From the NCBI GenBank assembly GCA_039707655.1, contig CM077665.1, forward strand, positions 444,539,531 to 444,603,530: a stretch of 64,000 nt of DNA, in the 5' to 3' direction. Both the position numbers and the translations under genes were made by a program. Below the pieces are notes generated by a model. That model was not told where the DNA came from. It did not search any database and was given only the letters and a program-made list of their open reading frames with translations. The stretch is from Elymus sibiricus (taxonomy: Eukaryota; Streptophyta; Magnoliopsida; Poales; Poaceae). Below are positions 1 to 11,829 of this stretch, one piece after another; position 1 is the stretch's first letter; the number at the start of each line of letters is the position of its first letter.

Positions 1-767
1 TTAGGCGAACATGTACTTCATACTTTTGTTCCCTTTGCCACAGGATATATGTTGTCGGGCTCAAGGCGAGTCTGTCATCCTTGTGTTAGTCCGACCTGTT
101 TCTTGTTCGAGTGATGCCGACCACAAAACAGATTATCTCATAATCTTTGTCGCATGGCCATTCTTATCTTGGTCGGATCACACGAGGGGCCCGGAGTATA
201 TCTCTCCTGATCGAAGGGGAAAATCCCATCTTGCTCGACCATGTCTTGCAGCTTGGGTCTGGACAAGCCCGAAACCTACCTTTATAACTACACAGTTACG
301 GAGTAGCGTTTGGTCAGCCCAAAGCAGGTCTATCACCATCTCGAGTACATGTGCTAGCTCAGGTCTTAGGACATAGAACGTATGTTGTACTAGAGACTCA
401 CAGATGACATATGGATGCGTCTCATAGTTGGGTCTATCCAACTCAGACCTTATCTCAACTCGGATCCGACTATGTCGAATCTGACCAGATCTTTCTGAGT
501 CCATATTATCCGGCTAGCATCCAATGCTACATGGTCAGTGAGACTGGACCATCCACCGTGTCATATGCTAGTCTAACTGGTTGCGCGTCCACACAGCCCT
601 TTTGACTAGGGACCATTTAGGACAGTCATCATACAATGCATATAGTCTCACAAACAAGTCACGTACTTGTTAATACACATCATTGATAATGTCCAAGGAC
701 TATATTTATTCATAAACACATAGGAAATATCATCATACATGATTGCCTCTAGGGCATATCTCCAACA
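1..767 (-). repeat. 3' LTR of Copia-A, partial (cut by window start)
   Basis: On the minus strand the LTR starts at 767 with TGTTGGAGATATGCCC, the start typical of Triticeae Copia LTRs, directly after the PPT. It continues through the window edge, so its length and other end are unknown. The ORFs inside it have no recognisable coding content. Confidence 0.85.
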
Positions 768-782
768 CTCTCCCACTTGCAC
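768..782 (-). other. Polypurine tract of Copia-A
   Basis: The minus strand reads GTGCAAGTGGGAGAG immediately before the LTR start. This is the expected place for plus-strand primer formation, and the equivalent site of element J (28376-28390) is nearly identical. Confidence 0.75.
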
Positions 783-787
783 TAGAG

Positions 788-3738
788 TCAATCAAATAGA
801 CATCGAATGCCCATAGCTCTAACGTGCCCCTCATGCTTGGATTGTGGAAGTGGCTTAGTCAACGGATCTGCAACATTTTCATCCGTATGAATCTTGCATA
901 AATTAGTATCACCATTCTTTACGAGCTTTCGTATCAGGTGATATTTTCGGTCTATGTGCCTGGTCTTGTGGTGTTGTCTCGGCTCCTTGGCCTGTGTGAT
1001 GGCACCTGGATGATCACAATATAGGTCCAACAGTTTTGCCCAGCCCGGGAACACACACAGATCTTCCAGGAACTTCCGAATCCAAACACCTTCCTTTGCA
1101 GCTTCACAAGCCGCAATGTATTCGGCCTCTGTTGTGGAGTCGGACACTGTATCTTGCTTGGAACTCGTCCAACTCATTGCTCCTCCATTCATGACATACA
1201 CGAATCCAGTTTGCGATCGACAATCATCCCTGTCGGTTTGGAAACTATCATCAGCGTAACCCTTTACGCAGAGCTCCTCCTCACCTCCATAAACTAGGAA
1301 CATCTCTTTAGTCCTTTTCAGGTACTTCAAGATAGTTTTCACCGCTGACCAGTGACTCTCACCTGTGTCGGCCTGGTATCTGCTTGTTAAGCTTATTGCA
1401 TAGGCAACATCAGGCCGTGTACATAGCATGGCATACATGATGGATCATATTGCTGAAGCATACGGAATCCTACTCATCCGGTTTTGCTCATCAAAAGTCG
1501 TAGGACTCTGAGTCTTGCTTAGCCTTATACCATGTGAGATGGGCAAGAACCCTTTCTTGGCCGCACTCATGTTGAACCGCTTCAACACTTTGTCTATGTA
1601 TGTGCTCTGGCTTAAGCCGAGCAACCTCTTCGATCTATCTCTATAGATCTTGATGCCTAAAATGTATACTGCTTCTCCAAGGTCTTTCATCGAAAACTTT
1701 CCATTCAATGATTCCTTGACTGAGTTCAGCATCGAAACATCATTTCCGATCAACAGTGTGTCATCCACATACAGGATCAAAAATACTACCGAGCTCCCAC
1801 TAGACTTCTTGTATAAACAATAGTCCTCTTCATTCTTGATGAAACCAAGGTCAACGATGACTTCATCAAAATGAATGTTCCAACTCCGAGCTACTTGCTT
1901 CAATCCATAAATGGATCTCTTGAGCTTGCATATTTTACTAGCATTATTTGGATCGAAAAAACCTTCAGGATGTATCATGTATACATCCTCCTTTAAATTG
2001 ACATGAAGGAAAGCCGTTTTGACATCCATCTGTCATATCTCATAATCGAAATATGCAGCTATAGCTAGTATGATCCTCACCGACTTTAGCATCGCTACCG
2101 GCGAGTAGGTCTCGTCGTAGTCAATTCCTTGAACTTGTCCATAACCTTTAGCGACAAGTCGAGCTTTGTGGATCTGAACATTTCCATCCACATCGGTTTT
2201 CTTCTTAAAGACCCATTTGCAACAAATGGCAATTACGCCAGGTGGCGGATCAACCAAGTTCCAGACTTGATTATCATCCATGGACTTTAACTAGGATCTC
2301 ATGGCCTCCAGCCATGCCTCGGAATCTGGGCTCACCATCGCTTCCACATACGTGGTCGGCTCATCGCTTTCTAACAACAACACATCGCGTACTCTGCGCA
2401 ATCTTTCCGACCACCGTGGCTCCGGTGCCGATTCCACTACCGGTTCCCTGACCAACTCCGGTATGATCTCATCACCAGCCGAGTCGTCCCTGAGTGGTTC
2501 TCGAATTTCTTCGAGTCGCACCGTTCTCCCACTGGCTTCCCAACTGAGAAACTCTTTCTCTAGGAAAACCCTGTTCCGAGCAAAAAACACTTTGTTCTCT
2601 TCTCGGTTGTAGAAGCTGTATCCCAAAGTTTCCCTCGGATATCCCACAAATATGCATTTATCCGACTTGGGTGTAAGCTTGTCCGACATGAGTCGTTTGA
2701 CAAATGCTTCAGAACCCAAAATCTTTAGAAAAGACAAACTAGGACTCTTCCCAGTCCACATCTCATGTGGTGTCTTATCTACGGACTTTGATGGTACCCT
2801 GTTAAGTGTGAAAGCTGCAGTTTCTAGAGCGTATCCCCAGAATGACAAGGGTAAATCCGATTTGCTCATCATCGATCGGACCATGTCCAAAAAGGTTCGA
2901 TTTCTCCGTTCTGACACGCCGTTTCTCTGCGGCATACCCGAAGGTGTGAGCTGAGGTACTATACCTCGGCTTTTTAGATGATCATCAAACTCCTGGCTCA
3001 TGTACTCACCTCCACAATCTCGTAGAAGCTTTATTGTCTTGCCGAGCTGATTTTCAACCTCGTTTTGAAACTCTTTGAACTTTTCAAAAGTTTCCGACTT
3101 GTGCCTCATCAAATAGATATATCCATATCTACTCAAGTCGTCGGTAAAAGTCACGAAGTACTGATAGCCACCTCTGGCCGTTGTGCTCATTGGACCACAC
3201 ACATCACTGTGTATAAGCTCCAACAGCTCGGACGCCCTTTCACAACTCTTTGCAAAAGGAGACTTAGTCATCTTGCCTAGGAAGCATGATTCGCATGTCT
3301 CAAATGACCCAAAGTCGGACGAAGTTCGGAGTCCATCATCATGGAGCTTCTTCATGCATTTTAGACTAATGTGTCCAAGCCGGCAATGCCAGAAGTATGT
3401 CGGATTTATCTCATTAGGCTTATGCCTCTTGACATTCATGTTATAGACTAGTTCCGTTTCCAGATTCAAAATAAATAGCCCATCTACAATGGGTGCATAG
3501 CCGTGGAACATTCCATTCAAATAAAATGAACAACCATTGTCCTTTAAACTGAATTCATAACCCTGACTCATCAAGCATGAGGCAGAAATAATGTGCCGAC
3601 TAAGTGTAGGAATGTAATAACAATTATTCAATTCCAAAATAAATCCAGAAGGAAGCTTGAGCTGCATCGTGCCGACCTCCAACACAGCAACTCTTGCTTT
3701 GTTCCCGACCCTGATGTCAATCTCCCCTTGTGCCACAC
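788..3738 (-). pseudogene. pol: Copia-A pol: protease end, integrase, reverse transcriptase, RNase H
   Basis: Enzymes for cDNA synthesis and integration. Read from 3738 downward: protease remainder, integrase zinc region (HCRLGH, CESC), integrase core (HSDVCGPM, CGGEY, NGVSERRNRT), a linker, RT with YVDD near 1755-1780, and RNase H (STTEAEYIAACEAAKEGVW). Three in-frame stops break it: TAG at 2291-2293, TGA at 2033-2035 (in place of Trp) and TGA at 1445-1447. All pieces share one frame, so the lesions are point changes and no frameshift is needed. The 5' part of the gene lies beyond solo LTR M and joins in frame once M and one TSD copy are removed. Confidence 0.88.
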
Positions 3739-4315
3739 TGTAACAACCCGAGACCGACGCCCCAGAAGATTCCTGATTTATTTCGTTGTCATCGTGTGAT
3801 TCGTTTGATTGTCGCATTCATCATCGCATCATTCGCATCATCCGCATTGCATCGGCACTTCGTTGTCGTCATTTTTCAAAACATGCATCCGTTCGTAGTC
3901 GCCGGTTCTCTCCGTTCGTGTCGTCGACCGTTTCGAGACCAATCACACACGCACGCGCCCGCGGCATCGATAAAATATTGTTTTTAAAAGTGTGCGAAAA
4001 ATATTCTCGGATTGGGTCGAAACTTACTGTGCGGTCTTGTTATATTGTAGGTAGACCGCCTGCCAAATTTCGTCACAATCGGAGGTCGTTTGATACCCGA
4101 GCGGTCGACTGTAGCGGTACCGTCATCGGTTTAATTATCGGACGTATTCGGTTTCTAAAACTAGTGTCACGTGCCGCAACCTTCCCTCTCATCTCAGTCA
4201 AACCACCTCTACACAGCCCACATCGCCCTGCTAGCCCCCTCCACTTCCGGACCGTCGGATCGAGATCCGAAGGTCCGAAAACGGACAGAAACCCCCCTAA
4301 CCTAGCCCTCCTTGC

Positions 4316-4323
4316 TATAAATA
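4316..4323 (+). promoter_or_regulatory. TATA box of solo LTR M
   Basis: TATAAATA lies about 580 bp into M, followed by a short spacer and then a C-rich leader. This is the usual layout of a retrotransposon LTR promoter and sets M's orientation to plus. Confidence 0.6.
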
Positions 4324-4369
4324 GATGCCCTAGTCGTCTAGTTAAGGAAACACTAGTCGTCGCCTCGAT

Positions 4370-5045
4370 TTCCGTGCTGCCCCTCTCCCTCCTCTCCACT
4401 TGGTGGCTCTGCCTCCCACCAGCCGCCGCCAGCCCGCCGGGCCCATCCGGAGCCCGCCCGGGCCCAGATCGAACCGCCGTCGCCGCCTGGAGAACCGCCC
4501 ACGCGCCGCGCCTGTAGCTATGGCGCCCCGCGCCAACAGCTCCCCATCGCCCGCAGCAGCCGGAAGCTCGTGCCCGCGCATGCCTCGCCGGAGCTGCGCC
4601 GCCGGACCTGCCGCGAGGACCACAAGCCGTCGCCAGGCCAAGACCCTGCGTCCCCGTGCTCCTCCCGCAGCGCCCTCGCTGGAGGCCGACCCCGACGACC
4701 CAGCGAGGCCGTGCCGCCCGAGCCGCCGGCTTCCCTGCCGCAATGGATGCCGTAGCCCTAGATCCGGCGATCCCCGCCCCAGATCCGGTCAATCCCGTCA
4801 GTTCTCGCCTCGCCTCCAGCCCGCCTCTTCCCCTGCGACATCGCGCCGCCGTCTTCTGTTCCTGAGGAGGACGAGCTCCTCGCTCGATCCAACCGGCGCG
4901 TTGACCGCGCCTCGCTCTGCCTCGCCTGCGCGCCTGCCAGCCGGCCTCCAGGCGCTAAGGCCCAGCCGCGCCAGTTCCGGCCCAGCTCGCCCAAGGCCAG
5001 CCCAGCCGCGTCACCAAGCCGGGCCAAGGCCCCTCTGGTGAGCAA
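4370..5045 (+). other. GC-rich leader region inside M
   Basis: This stretch is very rich in C and G and stays open in several frames on both strands, giving Pro/Arg/Ala-rich translations up to 239 residues. The openness follows from base composition. No frame has a recognisable domain, so I treat it as untranslated LTR leader, comparable in position to 39060-39600 in element N. Confidence 0.55.
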
Positions 5046-7784
5046 GCCTGAGCCTTATCCTGCGCCCGAGCGCTCTGTTGCTAAGTAGCGCTCAACCGGA
5101 TCTGGGCCAGATCCTTAGATTTGGCCCGTTGCGTTTTTTTTCGTCGGGCGATTTTGGAATTAACCAGGGATTTTCTGTTTTACAGAAAAGTCCCAAATTT
5201 CATGCATTTAATAACTCTCATACCATGCACCGGATTAAAATACTTTATACATGTAAAATGCTTAGAATTTCGTGTAGATTCACAATATCCAACTCTCACA
5301 TGTGTTTAACATGTTTAAACTTGCTGTTTGCATTAATTCGCATAAATGCCATGTTAAATGATTTATTTCATAACTACATAACCGTAGCTCCGTTGGAAAT
5401 GTTCCACATATGTAACTTGACTAGAAAAATGAGTAGAATCACATGGTGCACTTTATTTTCATGTTTAATAAATATAAAATTGTGTTAGGACAGATCTGGA
5501 CCATATTCATAATTTGCATATGAGGTCGTCTCGGAAATACTATATGTTGCTTCCGGCCTCATTTAAAATGCCTAGATGATGTAGTTGTGTATGCTTCACC
5601 TCTTGACACAATAAAAAACATTTAAAAATGATTGTTTAGTTAAACAACATTAACTGCATTTCTCATAACATGGAGAGTTATTATTTTGTTATATGTATGT
5701 CCTCCTTCTCCATTTAAAATTGCTTTAATTCTATCTTCACCTTATGCCATGACCACCCATGCTAAACAACATTTAATATTGATGAGTACCTAAGCAAGAG
5801 TGAACTAAATGGTTCGAACGTGGAGTTTCGTCAATATGCAAATTGTTGCATATTGAGCTTCACTTAATGTGTAGTGTTTGACTGTTGCATCTTGCCATGC
5901 CATGCCTTGCATATTTAAACCGGACATGCATCATAATCGATTGTGCATCATGTCATGCATATGTTGTGGTTTATCGTGTGTTGATTGTTTGTTCCCGGAT
6001 TGCTTCTTCTCGATAGAGTTCCGGAACCGATTCGGAGTGTGAGGATTCCTTCGACTATGTTGGTTCGTCTACTTCACGGATTCGTTCTTTTTCCAAGCGG
6101 GATCTCAGGCAAGATGACCATTTTCCTGGATACCACTACTATCATTGCCATGCTAGTTGTCTCGTTTCTATCGATATGTCTCGCTACCTACCACTTGTTT
6201 GTCAAGCCTCCCAAAATGCCATGATAAGCCTCTAACCCTCCACATCCCATTAAACCATTGTTTGGCTATGTTATCGCTTGCTCAGCCCTTCTTATAGCGT
6301 TGCTAGTTGCAGGTGCAATTGTTTTCCATGTGTCAACATGGATGTTTTTGAGCTATCACAGTATTATTGCTATCTAATTTAATGCACATATATACTTGGT
6401 AAAAGGTGGAAGGCTCGGCCTTTTGCTTGGTGTTTTGTTCCACTTTTGCCGCCCTAGTTACTTGTGCACCGGTGTTATGTTCCATATTGAGCGCTCCTAA
6501 CATGCTCGGGGTCGTTATGGGGACCCCCTTGATTTTCGTTTTGGGATAAAACTCATCTGGCAAGGCCCAACATTGGTAATACATTTGCTCAACATAATAA
6601 TACTGAACACCGTTAGTAATGCATAGGGAGTTAGTGCTACCCGCGGATTAATTAACATAATACAGGGGGGCCAGTGCTGATGGTGTTGGTCCCAAACGGG
6701 CTGCCTGCGGGGCCGCCTTGAGGAAACTCGGGGATTGGTTTTCCTCGTAGCTAGTCCCATCCGATCGTGTCCTGAGAACGAGATACGCAGCTCCTATCGG
6801 GTTCGTCGACACATCGGGCGGCCTTGCTGGATTTGTTTTACCTTTCTCGAACGTCTTGTGCGCGGGATTTCGACGACACTTCGAGCTATCTCGAAGTTGA
6901 GGTTTTCCATCGGGATTCCGCGAATACTACGGGTGATTCCGCGGTTGAGGAATTCCAGCGCGGCGTGTGGTTAGTTTGTGATGGATGAGTTGGAGCACCC
7001 CTGCAGGGTTAAATCTTTTGGAAAGCCGTGCCCGCGGTTACGTGGCAACTTGGAAACTTTGTTTAACACCCGGTCATAGAAAACTTGAAGTAAACTCAAA
7101 TAAAATACACCAACCGTGTGCGTAACCGTGACTGTCTCTTCTCGCGATTTCTGAACCGAGAGAGAACACGGCGGGGTTATGTTTGTTCGTAAGTAGGTGT
7201 TCAGAATCTCTTAGAGATCATTACTAGTTCACGTCCGTTTATGCGACGATCATCCCCCTTTATTCTGTACTCGTAAGTTAGCCACTCAAATAAATGCTTA
7301 GTGCTTGCTGCAGCCTCACCACTTAACCTTACCTCACCCATTATGCTTTAATAGTCTTGATACCCTTGGAAATGAGATTGCTGAGTCCCTGTGGCTCACA
7401 GATTACTACAACAACAGTTGCAGGTACAGGTAATGCCATGCTTTGACGTGAGAGCGATGCTTGTTTGATTTGGAGTTCTTCTTCTTCTTCATCGATCTAG
7501 GATGGGTTCCAGGCCGGCATCCTGGGATAGCAAGGATGGATGTCATTTTATCATTTGATTTCGTCCGTAGTCGAACCCTGCTCTTCCGTATGATGATTGT
7601 TATGTTGTTGTATTGATGTGATATTGATGTAGCTTGTGGCGAGTGTAAGACAATTCCATATACTCATCTCTTCATTACATGTACTTGTAATGATATCCAT
7701 TCTTGCGAAACGACGAGATGCGCTTCTATCCCTGTCGAGGCCCTCGTGCCAAAATAAGGATAGGATCGCATCTTGGGCATTACA

Positions 7785-8705
7785 CACACGCCTAGTTCTT
7801 ATCAGCCCCTGCATCGAGTTGCAAATATGAACAACCGATCCGGTATCAAATACCCAAGAGCTACTAGGTATGTCAGCAAGGTAAATCTCTATAACATATG
7901 TAACAAGTGTACCTTTGCCTGAAGAAGCATTTCCGGCCTTCTTGCCATGCTCAGCAAGCCACTTGCTACAGTTCCTCTTCAAGTGACCAGTTTCCTTGCA
8001 ATGAAAGCAAATGCTCTTTGAGTCCGGTCCCGGCTTCGGCGCAACGGCGAAAACAACCTTCTCCGTGCCCTTTGCCTTACCCTTTTTCTTGGACCAACTC
8101 TTATTGAACTTAGCCGAGTTCTGCACCATCAACACTTGATGCGTGCCTTTCTTAATATCTTGCTCTGCCACCTTGAGCATCCCATGCAATTCAGTGAGCT
8201 TCTTATCCATGCCATGCATATGATAGTTCGAGATGAACGTCCCATAGCTAGGTGGAAGAGAACCCAGAATTGCATCCGTGGACAGCTCATCCCCAAGTGG
8301 GAAGCCTAACCGATCCAAAGCTTGCACGTACCCGGTCATCTTGATCACATGCGGACTCAGTGGATCACCCTCTTTCAGCTTGCAATCCGTCAAGGACAGC
8401 CAGATTTTGAACATTTCGGTCCTAGCCTGCACCTGAAACATGCTCTTGAGACTCTCGATCATATCGAAAGCCTGAACGTTTTCGAAATGTTGATGCAAAT
8501 CGGGCTCCATACAAGCCAGCATGAGGCAGCTGATCTCGTTTGATTCATGAACGAGTTTCTGGTGGGCATTCTTGGTTGTGGCACTAGCATTCTCGGCAGG
8601 TTCCTCTGGAAGTGGATCCTATAGAACATGTTCCTTTTTATCGTGCTTGAGAACAATTCTCAAATTTCTATACCAGGTGGTAAAGTTTGTTCCATTCAGT
8701 TTATA
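7785..8705 (-). pseudogene. gag: Copia-A gag and protease start
   Basis: Capsid protein that packages the element's RNA. Reading down from about 8705: the NGTNFTTWYRNL block, a gag helical region containing LPPSYGTFISNYHMHGM, the CCHC zinc knuckle CFHCKETGHLKRNC and the protease active site FDTGS. The frame then runs into solo LTR M. An in-frame TAG at 8619-8621 lies 27 codons into the conserved part, so the apparent ATG start at 8522 is internal. No proper initiation codon is visible upstream because the leader frame is broken. Confidence 0.85.
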
Positions 8706-9046
8706 CTAAGCAATGTGTTTATGTAGAGTAATTCAAGCCTTAAACAGACCTACTCCCACTGAAGTCAGCATGCCTCTGCAAACTCTCAGTGATTCAGGAC
8801 CCGTCTAGCGCGAGCGACTAGTGAGCTTTAGCATCACTGCTAGCCAATGCTGTCTACTGCGCAACTTTATTCTTGTAGACTTTGTTGGGCCTCCAAGCGC
8901 AGAGTTTTGTAGGACTGTAGCAATTTTCCCTCAAGTGGATGAGCTAAGGTTTATCAATCCGTGGGAGGTGTAGGATGAAGATGGTCTTTCTCAAACAACC
9001 CTGCAATCAAATAATAAAAAGTCTCTTGTGTCCCCAACACACCCAA

Positions 9047-9519
9047 TGAGGGAGTCCTGGTTTAAGGGGTCCTCGGATAGCCGACCTGTTTCTCATTGGC
9101 CGGACTATGCGGGCCACTGGATGAGCGTTGAATAATCAAGGGCCCCGTCGCCAGGGGGGAAGTTTCAAGGAGCCGTGGCGTGTCCTCCAAGTTGTCGACA
9201 GTAGATAGGCATGTATTTTTCCTTTGATGTGCAACCGACCATGTATGAACCCTAGGTACCCTCGGCGTCTATATAATCTGGAGGGTTTTAGGTTGTAGGC
9301 GAGAGAGAACTCATCTAGGGTTTTAGCTATTCGATCTCGAGGTAGATCAACTCTGTAACCCCTATACCATCAATATAATCAAGCAGGATGTAGGGTATTA
9401 CCTCCATAGGAGGGCCCGAACCTGGGTAAAACATCGTCTCCCTCGTTTCCTGTTACCGTCGATTCTAGTCTCACAGCTCGGGACCCCCTACCCGAGATCC
9501 GCCGGTTTTGACACCGACA
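9047..9519 (+). repeat. Left (5') LTR of B
   Basis: 473 bp, TG...CA. It differs from the right LTR at eight positions I could count, including TATATAAT against TATATAAG in the TATA region. The first base after it begins the sequence TTGGTGCTTTC where a PBS would lie; I do not recognise a clear tRNA match. Confidence 0.93.
9270..9277 (+). promoter_or_regulatory. TATA box in left LTR of B
   Basis: TATATAAT lies about 225 bp into the LTR, upstream of a GAGAGAGAAC leader. The right LTR has TATATAAG at 19270-19277. Confidence 0.55.
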
Positions 9520-9564
9520 TTGGTGCTTTCATTGAGAGTTCCGCTGTGATCGCCAAAGGAATCG

Positions 9565-10497
9565 ATGGCTCGCCTTGTCACAAGCAACGAGATCTGCACC
9601 CAGGGGACTCTCGCCCCGGATCAGATCCCCGCAAGCGGCGATATCTCGTCGCACGCTTACCCGATCGGCCGTCTAGGCCAGATCGGAAACTTTTCCCCCG
9701 ATCAAGGAATCAGGCTCGGAACCCTAGAGTTCGTCGCTGATTCACGGGGAAAACTCGTTTTGATAGAACCCTCGACTCCTACGGAGGAGCCCACAGATCC
9801 CGACGCCTTGACGCCGAAGACATCGGGCCCCGCCTCCGATGATGAAGTCGTTATCCCCGGGCCGTCTGGACCGCCCAGTCCGGTCATTATGACCGGATCC
9901 GCCATGGTTAAACAGGACCCGGATCCGCTTTCGTGCGACTCCGGAACTGCGACGCCGCATACTGACCCCACTCGCTTTGGCGACACGCATCTTACCATCG
10001 CCTCGTTTCTGAACGAGCTATTTGATCGGATCGAGATCATGCGTATGGCTGATGACCAGATCCCGGTCTATGACCGGCTCGGGCTTAAACCCGACGATAG
10101 GGAGATTCACATCCCCACGGTCACCCACCTCGTCGCCACCGTCGAGTGTCCGGCTGGGGGCTCGTCCTCCCAGCAACCGGAATTAAAAACGGTTTATACT
10201 CTAGTCTCTGATCGCCGAGACCTCGCCGGCAACCCAGACTCTGGAGTTCGCTCCGGAAACAGACCGGTATCGGTCCCTGATCTATCACATAGTTCGGAGT
10301 CCGAGATTCCGAACTCCCCCCGTGGTGTGGAGTTAAATCTTTTCCCACCCACCTCCCAAGCCGATCACTCAAGCACCGCAGCAGAGCCCAAGTCTTCGGA
10401 CTTACAGGACATCAAGCAGTTATCAGGAGAGTCGGTTCATCATTACTGGGCTAGACTCCTCCTCGCTAGAAACAAAGTACGGGGCCTCAGTGATTAG
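9565..10497 (+). pseudogene. gag: B gag, N-terminal part
   Basis: The ATG lies 45 bp after the LTR and opens a 310-codon frame, rich in Pro/Ser/Asp, which ends at a TAG (10495-10497). The same frame continues beyond the stop with a gag-like segment (ATFNRNCHDEGIL ... EKYCAMESAW), so the TAG looks like a nonsense change in a longer gag. The region is the variable N-terminal part and linker of a Gypsy gag; the identity rests on position and on the conserved continuation. Confidence 0.75.
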
Positions 10498-11829
10498 GAG
10501 ATAATGGCAACCTTCAATCGCAACTGCCATGACGAAGGGATTCTCAATGCCCTGGCGCGTCAACACATCCGTGACTTCACCGAGCTGTCAGCTTTGGTAG
10601 AAAAGTATTGTGCCATGGAAAGCGCTTGGCAATTTGATCGGCTGTTTTCAGAACCAACCTTTACCGAATACCCTAGAGGAGATCGGAAAAAGAGGATACC
10701 TCTGAAGCGGCCAGCCAAATCTGCGCCCACCAAAAAGAGAAACAGGCCCCTTTCAGGGGACAGTACTGTCCTGGATGGACTACTGGATAAACCTTGCCCT
10801 ATACACTCCGTATTGCTGAACACAGCTCCGACTCACAGCCTTAGAGCTTGCTGGGTCGTCAGGAAGATCGCAAAAAGCGGTGAAGCTATTCTTGAGGCAC
10901 CACCGCCGAACAGGTGCTCCACATCGCCACCAGAATACAATGCCGAAGTCCTGACGATCTACGAAACGTTCCCCTCGAGGAACAGGAGGAAAAGAGCTCT
11001 TAAAGAACTCGAGCAGGTATATCATGTGGCAGCAACAAGTGCATGGGCAGACATACCCATTACCTTCGGTGATACTGACCGACCAGCCATCCTTCCTGGT
11101 CATTCACCGGCCGCACTAGTCCTGAACCCCATCATTGATGGCTTCAGGTTGCACAAGGTGCTAATGGACGGCGGCAGTGGTTTGAACCTGATCTACGAAG
11201 ACACCCTAGAAAAAATGCAGTTCGACCGATCTCGCATCGAACATAGCAACACAACTTTCCGGGGAATCATCCCGGGGAAAGAGGCGCGCTGTTCAGGACG
11301 TATCGCCCTAGACGTAGTGTTCGGCACGCCCGACAACTACCGATCCGAAGAACTCCTCTTCCACATCGTGCCCTTCCCCAGCGGCTACCACGCCCTGTTG
11401 GGACGTGACGCCTTCACAAAATTCCAGGCTATACCACATTACGGGTATATGAAACTTAAGATGCCAGGACCAAACGGAGTGATCACAACCGCCAGTGATC
11501 CGAATATAGCCCTACGGGCCGAAAACAAAACAGCAGCGCTTGCCCTCGAGGCTCTAGCTACGACCTTTGCTGCAGAAGAGGTGACCGCACTTCGGTCAAC
11601 AGTAGACAGGGACGACGTGATCCTCAGTAAAAGGCCCAAACCCACATCCTTTAAACCAGCAAAGGAAGTCGTTAAATTTCAGGTGCACCCGACGGACCCC
11701 AACAAGATAGCGTCCATCGGAGCCCAGCTCGATCCCACCGTGGACGAAGCGCTGCGAACATTCTTACGAGAAAACTGGGACATGTTCGCCTGGCATCCTT
11801 CTGACATGCCCGGAATCCCACGGTGGTAG
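10498..11829 (+). pseudogene. gag-pol: B gag C-terminus and aspartic protease
   Basis: The frame carries on from gag. The conserved gag block lies at its start, a Cys/His-containing segment (CPIHSVLL) near 10795, and the retropepsin active site MDGGSG near 11165, followed by protease strands (FHIVPFPSGYHALLGRDAF). The end enters the RT N-terminal extension (FAWHPSDMPGIP), typical of this Gypsy group. A TAG at 11827-11829 interrupts the passage from protease into RT in the same frame. The protease motif itself is intact. Confidence 0.88.

Larger units (their letters stand above)
3739..7784 (+). mobile_element. M: 4046-bp solo LTR of a long-LTR (probably Gypsy) family
   Basis: The unit starts TGTAACAACCC and ends GGGCATTACA, flanked by perfect 5-bp duplications CACAC (3734-3738 and 7785-7789). 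Removing it restores Copia-A's reading frame exactly, so the boundaries are certain. I see no direct repeat between its two ends and no retroviral domains, which fits a solo LTR. A plus-strand TATA box, a GC-rich leader and an AT-rich 3' part resemble a long U3-R-U5. A short ORF at 5985-6224 encodes a hydrophobic segment but has no recognisable homology. The module at 6992-7060 is shared with element N. A LARD-type element or another non-coding element is the alternative. Confidence 0.8.
1..8883 (-). mobile_element. Copia-A, Ty1/Copia LTR retrotransposon, 5'-truncated and interrupted
   Basis: The element reads on the minus strand. Part of its 3' LTR lies at the window start, followed by PPT, pol, protease, gag and a leader that stops abruptly at 8883, where LTR fragment C begins. 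No 5' LTR is visible. Domain order (gag, protease, integrase, RT, RNase H) is that of Copia. The gag starts with a NGTNFTTWYRNL block, unlike the Angela-type gag of D and J, so it is a different Copia family; I do not assign a name. A 4.05-kb solo LTR (3739-7784) splits the protease region. Four in-frame stops show it is dead. Bases 8704-8883 are leader with no ORF that I can support. Confidence 0.85.

Noticed and set aside
4073..5045. Overlapping ORFs of 133-239 residues on both strands in M
   Set aside because: All are Pro/Arg/Ala-rich products of a GC-rich stretch with few stop codons. No frame stands out and no motif is present.
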